Shown: positions 1 through 7,470 of the stretch, piece after piece | How positions within the stretch are numbered: position 1 is the first letter of the stretch | Layout of the letters: the number at the start of each line of letters is the position of its first letter | NCBI GenBank assembly: GCA_913049565.1 | Contig: CAJWZG010000023.1 | Span: 1 to 19,945 of the forward strand | DNA: 19,945 nt | DNA from: an uncultured Gammaproteobacteria bacterium | GTDB lineage: Bacteria; Pseudomonadota; Gammaproteobacteria; Pseudomonadales; Azotimanducaceae_A | Reading direction: 5' to 3' | Notes under the pieces: model-generated | Database searches by the model: none | What the model saw: the letters and a program-made list of their open reading frames with translations, nothing else | Told to the model about the DNA's origin: nothing | Made by a program: the position numbers and the translations under genes

Positions 1-49
1 CATTGAGATGGATTCACCTTTTTGTTCCTGTAATTGCCTGACTATCGGT
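1..49. other. Left-edge non-coding stretch after the cysteine synthase gene
   Basis: Reading the minus strand, this is the 3' flank of the cysteine synthase gene. The stop codon sits in a possible hairpin: an 8-bp stem (34-41 with 50-57, one G-U pair) and an 8-nt loop. No T run follows, so I do not call it a terminator. Bases 3-1 read ATG on the minus strand, with a weak purine-rich stretch upstream (AAAAAGGTG), so another minus-strand gene may begin exactly at the edge. Three bases cannot establish that. Confidence 0.3.
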
Positions 50-1036
50 TCAAGCAAACTGCGGAATGCGCAGATCACGTTCAGCCAAAAAGTCCGGGTT
101 GTACAATCTCGACTGATACCTACCGCCGCCATCGCAAAGAATGGTCACAATAGTATGACCGGGGCCCATTTGTCGGGCGACTTTGACCGCGGCACCGAGG
201 TTGATTCCAGAGCTTGACCCGAAGAACCAGCCTTCTTCATGCAACAGTCGGTACACCATGTCGACCATTGCTTGGTCGTCGACCTGTACGGCATCGTCAA
301 TTTTCGCCGGAGCTAGATTCTCAGTTACCCGAGAATTACCGATGCCTTCGGTCATCGATGGCCCCGGGGTCATAACGGCCTCGCCAGTGGTGACCCAGTT
401 GAAGAGGGCGCTGCCCATCGGGTCGGCCAGAACAATCTTGACGTCGGCATTTTGTTCTTTGAGATACAAAGAAGTACCGGCGAGCGTGCCTCCGCTACCT
501 ACTGAACAGGTAAAGACGTCGACGCCGCCATCGGTCTGTTGCCAAATTTCGGGCCCCGTACTCTCGTAGTGGGCGAGGCTATTGGCGGTGTTATCGAACT
601 GGTTGGCCCAGATCGCGTTGTCGAGCGTGGCCGCGAAACGCCCGGCCTGTTTCTGAAAATTCTCGTCATTGGCATAGGGTACTGTTGGCACAACGCGTAC
701 TTCAGCACCAAGCGTGCGCAGCAGATCCACTTTCTCTTTGGACTGATTGTCGGGCATATAGATGATGGTTTTGTACCCTCGGTTGTTGCACACATGCGCC
801 AACCCGATGCCGGTATTGCCTGCAGTGCCCTCAACCACAGTGCCGCCGGGTTTCAGCGAGCCATCCTTCTCGGCTTCCTGAATCATCCACAGCGCTGCAC
901 GATCTTTCACAGAGCCACCGGGGTTCATGAATTCGGCCTTGCCCAAAATTTCGCAGCCTGTTTCCTCAGAGAGGCAGTTAATGCGGATAAGCGGCGTGTT
1001 ACCGATACTGCTGATCAGACCATTTACGACAGACAT
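50..1036 (-). CDS. Cysteine synthase family protein (PLP-dependent, CysK/CysM-like)
   Basis: The 328-aa product is a fold-type II PLP enzyme of the O-acetylserine sulfhydrylase/cystathionine beta-synthase family. The PLP lysine lies in NPGGSVKDRA (K44 from the chosen start). TAGNTGIGLA is the substrate loop (usually TSGNTGIG), GSGGTLAG the phosphate-binding loop, and GSSSGIN is near the C-terminus. Family members make cysteine from O-acetylserine and sulfide in the cytoplasm. Related members act on O-phosphoserine or make cystathionine, so the exact substrate is open. I chose the ATG at 1036. An in-frame TTG at 1051 adds five residues but has no ribosome site. The Ser-to-Ala change in TSGNTG is mildly unusual. 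The gene is divergent from the serine hydrolase across about 170 bp and stands alone on its strand here. Confidence 0.93.
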   Translation of the reverse strand: MSVVNGLISSIGNTPLIRINCLSEETGCEILGKAEFMNPGGSVKDRAALWMIQEAEKDGSLKPGGTVVEGTAGNTGIGLAHVCNNRGYKTIIYMPDNQSKEKVDLLRTLGAEVRVVPTVPYANDENFQKQAGRFAATLDNAIWANQFDNTANSLAHYESTGPEIWQQTDGGVDVFTCSVGSGGTLAGTSLYLKEQNADVKIVLADPMGSALFNWVTTGEAVMTPGPSMTEGIGNSRVTENLAPAKIDDAVQVDDQAMVDMVYRLLHEEGWFFGSSSGINLGAAVKVARQMGPGHTIVTILCDGGGRYQSRLYNPDFLAERDLRIPQFA

Positions 1037-1095
1037 AGGTTGGCTCTGCAAATTATTTAGAGCGCAGTTTAGGTGGAGGATGTGGCGCGGGCAAA

Positions 1096-1152
1096 TAGAC
1101 AGATGAGAATAACTGCGATAGTCATATCAGACGGTCATGCGTAATCTGTCTA
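1096..1152. repeat. 9-bp perfect inverted repeat in a divergent intergenic region
   Basis: TAGACAGAT (1096-1104) and ATCTGTCTA (1144-1152) are exact reverse complements separated by 39 nt. They lie between the divergent cysteine synthase and serine hydrolase genes (intergenic 1037-1205). The position suits paired operator half-sites or a long-loop hairpin in the + strand leader. I see no convincing -35/-10 pair and no T tract. A role in regulation is inference only. Confidence 0.4.
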
Positions 1153-1205
1153 AAAGCGTTGCACCAATGCGATGAAAACGATTACCGGGGAGAAGCAGAG
1201 ATATA

Positions 1206-2372
1206 ATGAGCAGGTTACTGACAGACGAGCAGGCAGGTCGGGTAAAGCAATTCAACCTTGATGCGGACAAGGTGGAAGCGCTGCTACAACGCGCCGGTAA
1301 AGAGGTTGAGGCAGGCTTGCTGCCTGCCGCGCAGATTGCTATCGCCCGCGAAGGCGAGGTGGTGTTGCAACGAAACTACGGCGCTGCCAAAGACGACTCG
1401 TTGACCTGCATCTTCTCAGCAACTAAGGCGATAACGTCGGCGGCGGCTTGGCTATTGTTCCAGCAAGGTGATCTCGCTGAGGATGAGCGAGTTGCCGATA
1501 TCGTTCCTGAGTTTGCCACCAACGAAAAAGATCGCGTGACGGTAGGGCAGCTATTTACGCATACCGCTGGGTTTCCCAGTGCGCCATTTGCACCCCTGGA
1601 CTGGGACGATAAAGATAAACGTTACGCGCGCTTCGCGAAGTGGCGATTGAACTGGGAGCCGGGTACCCGTTTTGAGTATCACCCTTCGTCTTCGATGTGG
1701 GTGATTGCGGACATTATTGAGCGACGCTCGGGCCAAACCTATCGGGAGTTTGTGCGTACGCAGGTGCTTGAACCGCTGCAGCTAACCGATCTCTACGTCG
1801 GGCTGCCGCTCACTGAAACCGCGCGTACCTTGCCCTGCGTTTATGTTGGTGAAGCGATGACCCAGCAAGAATACAAAAATCTGGGTATGCCAGTGCCACC
1901 AGAAACCGAGGTAACCGAAAGCGCCATCTTGGCTTTCAACACGCCGCCCGTGCAGGCAGTGGGTGTACCCGGCGGAGGAGCGTTCGCCACAGCATCCGCA
2001 CTGACACGGTTCTATCAAGCATTGCTGAAAGGCGGCAATTTCCATGCCCAGCCGTGGACGATAGAGACCATGCAGGATGCTCGGCGTATTCGCTCCGGCG
2101 AACTGACGGACCTGATGTTTAAAAAACCTGCCAACCGTGCCTTGGGCTTGATTATCAGCGGTGATGACAGCCGCAACTTCCGCGGTTTCGGCAAAACAAA
2201 TTCCCCTGAGGCTTTTGGACACAACGGGGCAGGCGGTCAGTTGGTTTGGGCAGACCCCGCAACCGGGATCAGCTTCACCTATCTGACGCCAGGCCATGAC
2301 CGAAATTCTGTGCGCCAAGGTTCGCGCGGCGTCGCGATTAGCTCAATGGCGGCGGTATGCGCCAATGACTGA
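1206..2372 (+). CDS. Serine hydrolase, class C beta-lactamase fold (esterase-like)
   Basis: The 388-aa product belongs to the beta-lactamase/transpeptidase-like superfamily (Pfam Beta-lactamase, EstB/LACTB type). The nucleophile motif SxxK is S71-A-T-K74, with Y158-H-P at the YxN position and G338-H-N-G341 at the KTG/HxG position. LFTHTAGFP (117-124) is the family's LLxHTSGL signature. There is no signal peptide, so a cytoplasmic esterase or peptidase is more likely than an antibiotic-inactivating enzyme; the substrate cannot be read from sequence. The ATG at 1206 follows a purine-rich GGGGAGAAGCAGAG. The gene starts a + strand run with the amidohydrolase 30 bp downstream, probably cotranscribed. 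Confidence 0.9.
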   Translation: MSRLLTDEQAGRVKQFNLDADKVEALLQRAGKEVEAGLLPAAQIAIAREGEVVLQRNYGAAKDDSLTCIFSATKAITSAAAWLLFQQGDLAEDERVADIVPEFATNEKDRVTVGQLFTHTAGFPSAPFAPLDWDDKDKRYARFAKWRLNWEPGTRFEYHPSSSMWVIADIIERRSGQTYREFVRTQVLEPLQLTDLYVGLPLTETARTLPCVYVGEAMTQQEYKNLGMPVPPETEVTESAILAFNTPPVQAVGVPGGGAFATASALTRFYQALLKGGNFHAQPWTIETMQDARRIRSGELTDLMFKKPANRALGLIISGDDSRNFRGFGKTNSPEAFGHNGAGGQLVWADPATGISFTYLTPGHDRNSVRQGSRGVAISSMAAVCAND

Positions 2373-2402
2373 AACTGCAATTTTTGACCTGAGGAACTGA
2401 AC

Positions 2403-3875
2403 ATGCGCTCAACCACATTTGTTGCTTTGCTATCGCTGGGCCTAGCCGGTATTCACAGTGTTTGGGCAGATGATTCTGCCGGTGCGCAGATTGAAGCGCT
2501 GTCGAGCCAAGCCGCCGTGTTGGCATCTGAACAACAAAGCGCCGGTATTGTGCTCGCAGACAAGCTTTGGTCGTTGGCAGAGCTTGGGTACCTTGAGCAT
2601 CAAAGCAGCGCTGAACTACAGCAGTATCTGGCCGCAAACGGTTTCGCGATTGAGGTTGGGGTTGGCGGCATTCCAACGGCTTTCGTGGCGACGTATCGAT
2701 CACCACAGGCGGATGACCTATCGCCCACCGTTGCTTTGTTGGCGGAATTTGATGCGCTGCCCGGTTTGAGCCAAGCCGCCTTGCCCACGCGACAGGTGAT
2801 ACAAGAGGGTGGTGCCGGCCATGCCTGTGGGCATCACTTGTTCGGCGCAGCTTCATCTACCGCCGCGGTAGCGCTCAGCCAGTGGTTAGACACGAGTAAC
2901 TTGGGAGCCACCATCAAGTTGGTAGGTACACCAGCTGAGGAGGGCGGTTCAGGGAAGGTATACTTGGCGCGCGCTGGCGTCTTTGAGGGTGTCGATGTCG
3001 TACTGCATTGGCACCCCAGCGACGGTAATTCCGCTTCCCCGGCAAGTACCACATCCAACAAGTCGGGACGCTTCACCTTCACCGGACGTGCTGCTCACGC
3101 CGCCTCTGCGCCTGACCGCGGGCGCTCGGCGCTGGACGGGGTAGAGGCCATGAACTACATGGTAAATTTGATGCGAGAGCATGTGCCTCAGACTGCTCGA
3201 TTGCACTATGTGATTACCAATGGCGGCGACGCGCCAAACATCGTGCCTGAAACCGCTCAGGTGTATTACTACGTTCGCCACCCAGAAAAAGTTCAGGTAG
3301 TGGAACTGTTTGAACGTGTGGTGCGCGCTGCCGAAGCCGCCGCCATGGGCACTGAAACACAGGTGCATGTTGAGGTGATGCACGGCAATTATCCGGTGTT
3401 GCCCAATCACACGCTGGCTCAGTTGGTAAACGAAAACCTGGTTGCGATGGGGGGTATTCAGTACAGCCCGGCAGAACAAGAATTTGCTGAGTCCATCCGC
3501 AAGACAATGATTAATCCGCGGCGCGAGCTGGGCTCAGAGCAGCGCGTCGTGCCCTACAGACCGCGTCAATCCATGGGGTCAACGGATGTAGGCGACGTGA
3601 GCTGGTTGGTGCCGACTGTGGGATTCGCGACGGCCACTTGGGTACCGGGCACACCCGCGCATAGCTGGCAGGCAGTCGCTGCTGGGGGGATGAGTATCGG
3701 TCACAAAGGCATGGGATTGGCGTCACGGCTACTGGCGAAATCCGCGGCTCAACTGATCTTGCAGCCCGAGGTGATTGCCGAGGCTAAGGCGGAGTTACGC
3801 CGCTCTCAAGGGCCGGATTTTGTTTACGCAGCCCTGCTGGGCGATCGCGAGCCGCCCCTAGACTATCGAAAATAG
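2403..3875 (+). CDS. Exported M20-family amidohydrolase (AbgB-like)
   Basis: The 490-aa product is an M20D metallo-amidohydrolase related to aminobenzoyl-glutamate hydrolase subunit B and other N-acyl amino acid hydrolases. Metal-site motifs are EFDALPGL (115-122), GHACGHHLFG (139-148), PAEEGGSG (177-184) and HWHP (202-205). The lid/dimerisation domain starts near GRAAHAA (228-234), and STDVGDVSW (393-401) and PAHSW (418-422) close the active site. Residues 1-22 form a signal peptide (R3, hydrophobic core, cleavage near VWA|DD), so it should act in the periplasm, unlike cytoplasmic AbgB. It has GAGGA-type Shine-Dalgarno bases upstream and follows the serine hydrolase by 30 bp. Together the pair may hydrolyse imported amides or esters; the substrate is unknown. 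Confidence 0.92.
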   Translation: MRSTTFVALLSLGLAGIHSVWADDSAGAQIEALSSQAAVLASEQQSAGIVLADKLWSLAELGYLEHQSSAELQQYLAANGFAIEVGVGGIPTAFVATYRSPQADDLSPTVALLAEFDALPGLSQAALPTRQVIQEGGAGHACGHHLFGAASSTAAVALSQWLDTSNLGATIKLVGTPAEEGGSGKVYLARAGVFEGVDVVLHWHPSDGNSASPASTTSNKSGRFTFTGRAAHAASAPDRGRSALDGVEAMNYMVNLMREHVPQTARLHYVITNGGDAPNIVPETAQVYYYVRHPEKVQVVELFERVVRAAEAAAMGTETQVHVEVMHGNYPVLPNHTLAQLVNENLVAMGGIQYSPAEQEFAESIRKTMINPRRELGSEQRVVPYRPRQSMGSTDVGDVSWLVPTVGFATATWVPGTPAHSWQAVAAGGMSIGHKGMGLASRLLAKSAAQLILQPEVIAEAKAELRRSQGPDFVYAALLGDREPPLDYRK

Positions 3876-3915
3876 AACGAGCGCAAATAGCCTTGTCACA
3901 AAGGAGCTTTTGAGG

Positions 3916-4767
3916 ATGGGTGATAAGCGGAATATTGGGGTGCTGCATCCTGGGGCCATGGGTGTATCGGTAGGGCAGTCCTTGCTCGACAGTGGGCATC
4001 AGGTGGGTTGGGTAAGCGCATCCCGCAGCAAGCAAACCGCCGAACGCGCAGCGAGTTTTATGGCTTTCGACTCTCTCGATGACATCGCCGGGTGGGCAGA
4101 TGCTTTGATCAGTGTTTGTCCGCCGCACGGCGCGATAGCGCTAGCAGAGAGAGTTCATGCCACCGGATTTACCGGCTTGTATATCGATGCCAATGCGCTG
4201 GCTCCTGCGACGTCGTTAAGGATTGCTGAAATTGTCGGCCTTGGTGCCTACGTCGACGGCGGCATTATCGGCCCGCCCGCTCTGCAGCCCGGTACCACAC
4301 GGCTCTATTTGTCTGGTGCACATGCTCACGGAGTCGCTGACTGGTTCAGCGATGGTGCGCTACGCGCAATCGCGCTGCCGCAAACGGATTCAGCGACGAC
4401 ACAGGTGGCGGCGTCAATGTTGAAGATGACTTATGCCGCCTACAGTAAGGGTGCCAGCGCGCTGCTCCTCTCGGTAAACGCGCTGGCTCAGGCCGGTGGT
4501 GTGACGGATGCACTGCACAGAGAGTGGGCGCTTTCTGCGCCGGATCTGCTCAAGCGCAGCGAGGCCACAGCAAAGATGGTCTCAGGCAAGGCTTGGCGCT
4601 TTGCCGGGGAGATGCTGGAGGTCAGTGAGACCTACTCGAGCGTAGGCTTGCCGGATGCTTTTCATGCGGGCGCAGCCGAGCTGTTTGAACGCATGAGCGA
4701 CTTGAAATACTTATCCCCGCAAGAGCTTGAGTCGGTAGTTTCAGAACTGCTTAAAGTTCGCCAGTAG
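3916..4767 (+). CDS. NAD(P)-binding oxidoreductase, 6PGDH-like with DUF1932-type C-terminal domain
   Basis: The 283-aa protein begins with a Rossmann domain (IGVLHPGAMGVSVG, residues 7-20). It continues with a beta-hydroxyacid-dehydrogenase-like region (DANALAPAT, then DGGIIGPPA) and a helical C-terminal domain of the DUF1932 kind (MLKMTYAAYSKG and on). It should be an NAD(P)-dependent dehydrogenase; the substrate is unknown. I chose ATG 3916 because AAGGAG at 3901-3906 lies 9 nt upstream. A TTG at 3910 in the same frame would be only 3-4 nt from that site. The gene follows the amidohydrolase by 40 bp and may share its transcript. It ends 5 bp from the end of the convergent phosphatase gene, with no separate terminator. 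Confidence 0.85.
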   Translation: MGDKRNIGVLHPGAMGVSVGQSLLDSGHQVGWVSASRSKQTAERAASFMAFDSLDDIAGWADALISVCPPHGAIALAERVHATGFTGLYIDANALAPATSLRIAEIVGLGAYVDGGIIGPPALQPGTTRLYLSGAHAHGVADWFSDGALRAIALPQTDSATTQVAASMLKMTYAAYSKGASALLLSVNALAQAGGVTDALHREWALSAPDLLKRSEATAKMVSGKAWRFAGEMLEVSETYSSVGLPDAFHAGAAELFERMSDLKYLSPQELESVVSELLKVRQ

Positions 4768-4772
4768 TACCG

Positions 4773-5462
4773 CTAGGTCATTTGTCCGCTGCCCGTGTGT
4801 AGGGTGCTTTGCACGTGCACGTTGTCATTGAAGGAGCGCACCTTGATGCCGCCCACATGCATGACGATGCGGGATATCGACCCATTGTCTGCGCCATTGA
4901 AAGCGAAAGGCGATGCGCCTGTCGCATGGGCCAGTATGTGCCCGATCACGCCGCCGTGAACCACTGCGACAACTTTTTGATCCGGGTGGGCTCGATGGAT
5001 GCGCCCTAAGCCCGCGGTGATTCGCGCGTTTAGCGTTTCCCAGCTCTCAGCCCCGGGAATAGCATCCCACCGTTCTTCGGCTTGCATTTGCAAAAAAACT
5101 GGATCGCCCGCAGCCGCTTTCATACGCAGCACACCGCCTTCCCACTCGCCCAACAATACCTCGCGCAGATCAGCCTCTAGGCGGGTAGCGAGACCTAGGT
5201 GGGCAGCCAACGGGGCCGCAGTTTGCACAGTACGCTGCAGTGATGTGACGTAAATCGCCGCAATATCCTCAGTCTTAAGTTGTTCGCCGACTGCGATAGC
5301 TTGCTGCTCACCGTTGGCGTGAAGTTCCGGGTCGCCGTGCCCGTCAACCAAGGGGAACGGGTTTTCTTTACTGGCCGCCCGGGATTCGCCGTGGCGGACC
5401 AGAATAATTTCTGTAGCGCCGGCTGGGGGTTGGTAAGAATGTTGTCTAAAGCCTTCGCTCAT
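4773..5462 (-). CDS. Histidine phosphatase family protein (phosphoglycerate-mutase fold)
   Basis: The 229-aa product is a branch-1 histidine phosphatase. LVRHGES (21-27) holds the phospho-accepting H24, with R23 as phosphate ligand. LGEWEGG (104-110) carries the acidic residue E106. VVHGGVIGH (167-175) supplies the second catalytic histidine, H169. R77 in SLQRTVQTA completes the usual pocket. The substrate could be a sugar phosphate, a nucleotide or a phosphoprotein, so no symbol is given. GGAG lies 5 nt before the ATG. It sits 63 bp downstream of the carboxyltransferase gene on the same strand and may be the last gene of that unit. Confidence 0.9.
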   Translation of the reverse strand: MSEGFRQHSYQPPAGATEIILVRHGESRAASKENPFPLVDGHGDPELHANGEQQAIAVGEQLKTEDIAAIYVTSLQRTVQTAAPLAAHLGLATRLEADLREVLLGEWEGGVLRMKAAAGDPVFLQMQAEERWDAIPGAESWETLNARITAGLGRIHRAHPDQKVVAVVHGGVIGHILAHATGASPFAFNGADNGSISRIVMHVGGIKVRSFNDNVHVQSTLHTGSGQMT

Positions 5463-5525
5463 GTGGACTCCAATAATTGCGATACGTATGTTCGGTCATG
5501 GTGATTGCGGCACGACAGTATTGCA

Positions 5526-7076
5526 CTAGGGCCGGTAACTGAAGTTTGGCGGGTCGGTGCGTAGCGCCTTGCGAGCCAGCTTTGCCCAATCGCAGAGATA
5601 GGATCGAGTTTTTCGCGGGTCGATGATCTCTTCAATCTCGAAATACTCGGCGCTGCGGAAAGGTGAGCGCAAGCGATTGAGGCGCTCTTTGATTTTCGCC
5701 AGATGGGCATCGGAGTCGTCGGCCTCTGCGATTTCGGCTTTGTATGCCACCTCGATGCCGCCCTCGATAGGCAACGAACCCCAGTCACCCGAAGGCCACG
5801 CGGCACGAAAATGATGGCTGCCGGGTTTGTGGTTAGCGCCTCCCGCCACGCCAAAGGCTTTGCGCACGACCACACAGCAAAACGGTGTGGTGAGCTGACC
5901 CATGGCGGCAAGAGCGGCTGCGCCGGCACGAATCGTACCCTCCTCCTCAGACTGTTTGCCGATCAAAAATCCTGGGCAATCTTCTAAGTGAATGACTGGT
6001 AAATGAAACGTCGATGCGAGATCCATCAGTCGAATCAGCTTATTGGCGGCATCGGCTGTCCAGGCTCCTCCGTAGACTCTGGGATTCTCGGCAAAGATAG
6101 CGACAGGTATGCCGTTAAAGCGCGCTAGGCCTGTGATAATAGAGCGCCCCCACTTCCTGCCGATTTCAAAAAACGAATCTTGGTCGCAGACTGACTGCAG
6201 AACAGTGTGCATCTTGTACACCTGTCTTGGGTCCTTGGGCACGATAGACAGCAGTGCTTCGTCTTCGCGCTTTGGGTCATCGTCGTTGTCCTGCACAGGC
6301 GGCAGTTCATCTGCGCTGCTAGGCAGGTAGGACAAAAAACGCCGCGCCATGTCGAAGGCCTCTTCTTCACTGTTCGCCTCGTCGTCTATGGCCCCGTTGC
6401 GGGTGTGAATTTTGTACGACCCCAGTTCTTCCTTGCTGACATCGCCCAAACTGGCCCAGTCGACGAGCGCTGGCCCGGCGATCATCATTTGCGCACTGTT
6501 CTTTACAATCACCGAATAGTGGGAGGTCGCGACTCGAGCAGCACCAATGCCGGCAACAGAGCCCAGTGCTAGTGAAACCGAGGGTGCGATGCCAAGGTGC
6601 GAGACAATGGTCTCCCAACCGCGCAGTTCGGGTATGTAGGTGCGCCCAGCGGTCTCAATGGTTTTAACCGATCCGCCGCCCCCCATGCCATCCACCAGAC
6701 GAATGTGGGGTAGTCGCAGCTCCGCGGCCAAACCTTCGGCTTGTGTCCGCTTTCCTGCGATAGAGGCGTCAGCCGAGCCGCCGCGAACGGTAAAGTCATC
6801 GCCGGACAAGATCACCGGGCGCTCATCGATGTCTGCGGTGCCGAAGACAAAATTCGATGGCGTAAAGTGGGTTAGATTGCCGTCGTCATCGTATTCGCCA
6901 ACGCCGGCGAGTTTGCCCAGTTCGTGAAAGGTTTCGGGATCTGCGATATGGGCGATCCGCTCGCGGATGGTGAGTTTGTTGAATTCATGTTGTCGCGCAA
7001 CTTTTTCCTCGCCGCCCATGGCTTCGGCAAGGCTGCCGCGATGTCTCATTTCCTTGAGTTCTTCATCCCAACTCAT
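5526..7076 (-). CDS. Acyl-CoA carboxylase carboxyltransferase subunit (PCC/MCC beta type)
   Basis: The 516-aa product has the two crotonase-like halves of a biotin-dependent carboxyltransferase, roughly residues 20-260 (N) and 270-510 (C). LGSVAGIGAARVA (171-183) and MMIAGPALV (197-205) form the acyl-CoA oxyanion region. CPGFLIGKQSEEEG (367-380) and AFGVAGGAN (407-415) form the carboxybiotin side. Such subunits transfer CO2 from carboxybiotin to propionyl-, acetyl-, methylcrotonyl- or geranyl-CoA; the substrate is not decidable here. No biotin carboxylase or biotin carrier gene is present in the window, so partners must be encoded elsewhere, or this is an orphan. The ATG is preceded by GGGAGAG. 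The 100-aa gene ends 18 bp upstream on the same strand, suggesting one operon. Confidence 0.92.
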   Translation of the reverse strand: MSWDEELKEMRHRGSLAEAMGGEEKVARQHEFNKLTIRERIAHIADPETFHELGKLAGVGEYDDDGNLTHFTPSNFVFGTADIDERPVILSGDDFTVRGGSADASIAGKRTQAEGLAAELRLPHIRLVDGMGGGGSVKTIETAGRTYIPELRGWETIVSHLGIAPSVSLALGSVAGIGAARVATSHYSVIVKNSAQMMIAGPALVDWASLGDVSKEELGSYKIHTRNGAIDDEANSEEEAFDMARRFLSYLPSSADELPPVQDNDDDPKREDEALLSIVPKDPRQVYKMHTVLQSVCDQDSFFEIGRKWGRSIITGLARFNGIPVAIFAENPRVYGGAWTADAANKLIRLMDLASTFHLPVIHLEDCPGFLIGKQSEEEGTIRAGAAALAAMGQLTTPFCCVVVRKAFGVAGGANHKPGSHHFRAAWPSGDWGSLPIEGGIEVAYKAEIAEADDSDAHLAKIKERLNRLRSPFRSAEYFEIEEIIDPRKTRSYLCDWAKLARKALRTDPPNFSYRP

Positions 7077-7094
7077 CGATCTCTCCCTTCCTGT

Positions 7095-7397
7095 TCAACC
7101 TGCTTGTCGTGTACCAGTAAAGGTGATGTCACCAAAAGCTGCAACCGTCGCGGCACCTTCAATACGATTACCGTGTATCTGGGCACGGCAGGCTATTTTC
7201 ATGGAAATGGGTCGGTTCAGGCGTAAGTTCCAAGATAGGACGCCATCTTCAATTCGCCCATCCTCAATACTCAACTCCCCGGATTCGTTAAACAGTCGGC
7301 CAGTACAGGTATTCGCGTTGGGGCTTAGGTCGAGTACCCCACGCTCTTGCCCCAGCGGGGTTGTTACGCAGATATCCCATTTGCTATCGCCTGTCAC
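7095..7397 (-). CDS. Small lipocalin-like beta-barrel protein of unknown function
   Basis: The 100-aa product is almost all predicted beta strand. It reads as repeated short strands with turn motifs: a W near residue 7, TPLGQERG, TGRLFNESG, IEDGRIEDGVLSW, IHGNRIEG, and FTGTR at the end. This matches small lipocalin-like modules found alone or fused to oxidoreductases. I do not know a reaction for it. I chose the GTG start at 7397 because GGAG lies 7 nt upstream; an in-frame start at 7430 would precede that site and has none of its own. It has no signal peptide. It lies 18 bp upstream of the carboxyltransferase gene, so it may bind the same acyl substrate or assist the complex; that is inference. 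Confidence 0.7.
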   Translation of the reverse strand: MTGDSKWDICVTTPLGQERGVLDLSPNANTCTGRLFNESGELSIEDGRIEDGVLSWNLRLNRPISMKIACRAQIHGNRIEGAATVAAFGDITFTGTRQAG

Positions 7398-7451
7398 AAA
7401 AACACTCCTGAAAACATAGGCACCGACCAAGTGCTGGCATTAGGCACGAGG

Positions 7452-7465
7452 CAGACGTTAGTCTG
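7452..7465. repeat. Short inverted repeat just before the ATG of the nuclease-like gene
   Basis: CAGAC-GTTA-GTCTG lies 5 nt before the ATG at 7471, where a Shine-Dalgarno site would normally be; none is obvious. It could be an operator half-pair or a small hairpin limiting translation. The arms are only 5 bp, so chance is quite possible. The whole divergent gap is 73 bp (7398-7470). Confidence 0.25.
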
Positions 7466-7470
7466 GCTTT

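Noticed and set aside
539..1060. Long open frame on the + strand opposite the cysteine synthase gene
   Set aside because: It is fully antisense to a well-conserved enzyme, has no family motif and no ribosome site. The same applies to other long antisense frames, such as 2338-2856 (-), 2949-3479 (-) and 10627-11172 (+).
1206..2372. An antibiotic-resistance beta-lactamase
   Set aside because: There is no signal peptide, the YxN position reads YHP and the KTG position reads HNG, which fits esterase-type members rather than true beta-lactamases.
7398..7430. An upstream start for the lipocalin-like protein
   Set aside because: The extra 11 residues precede the GGAG ribosome site, and the beta-barrel pattern begins after the GTG at 7397.
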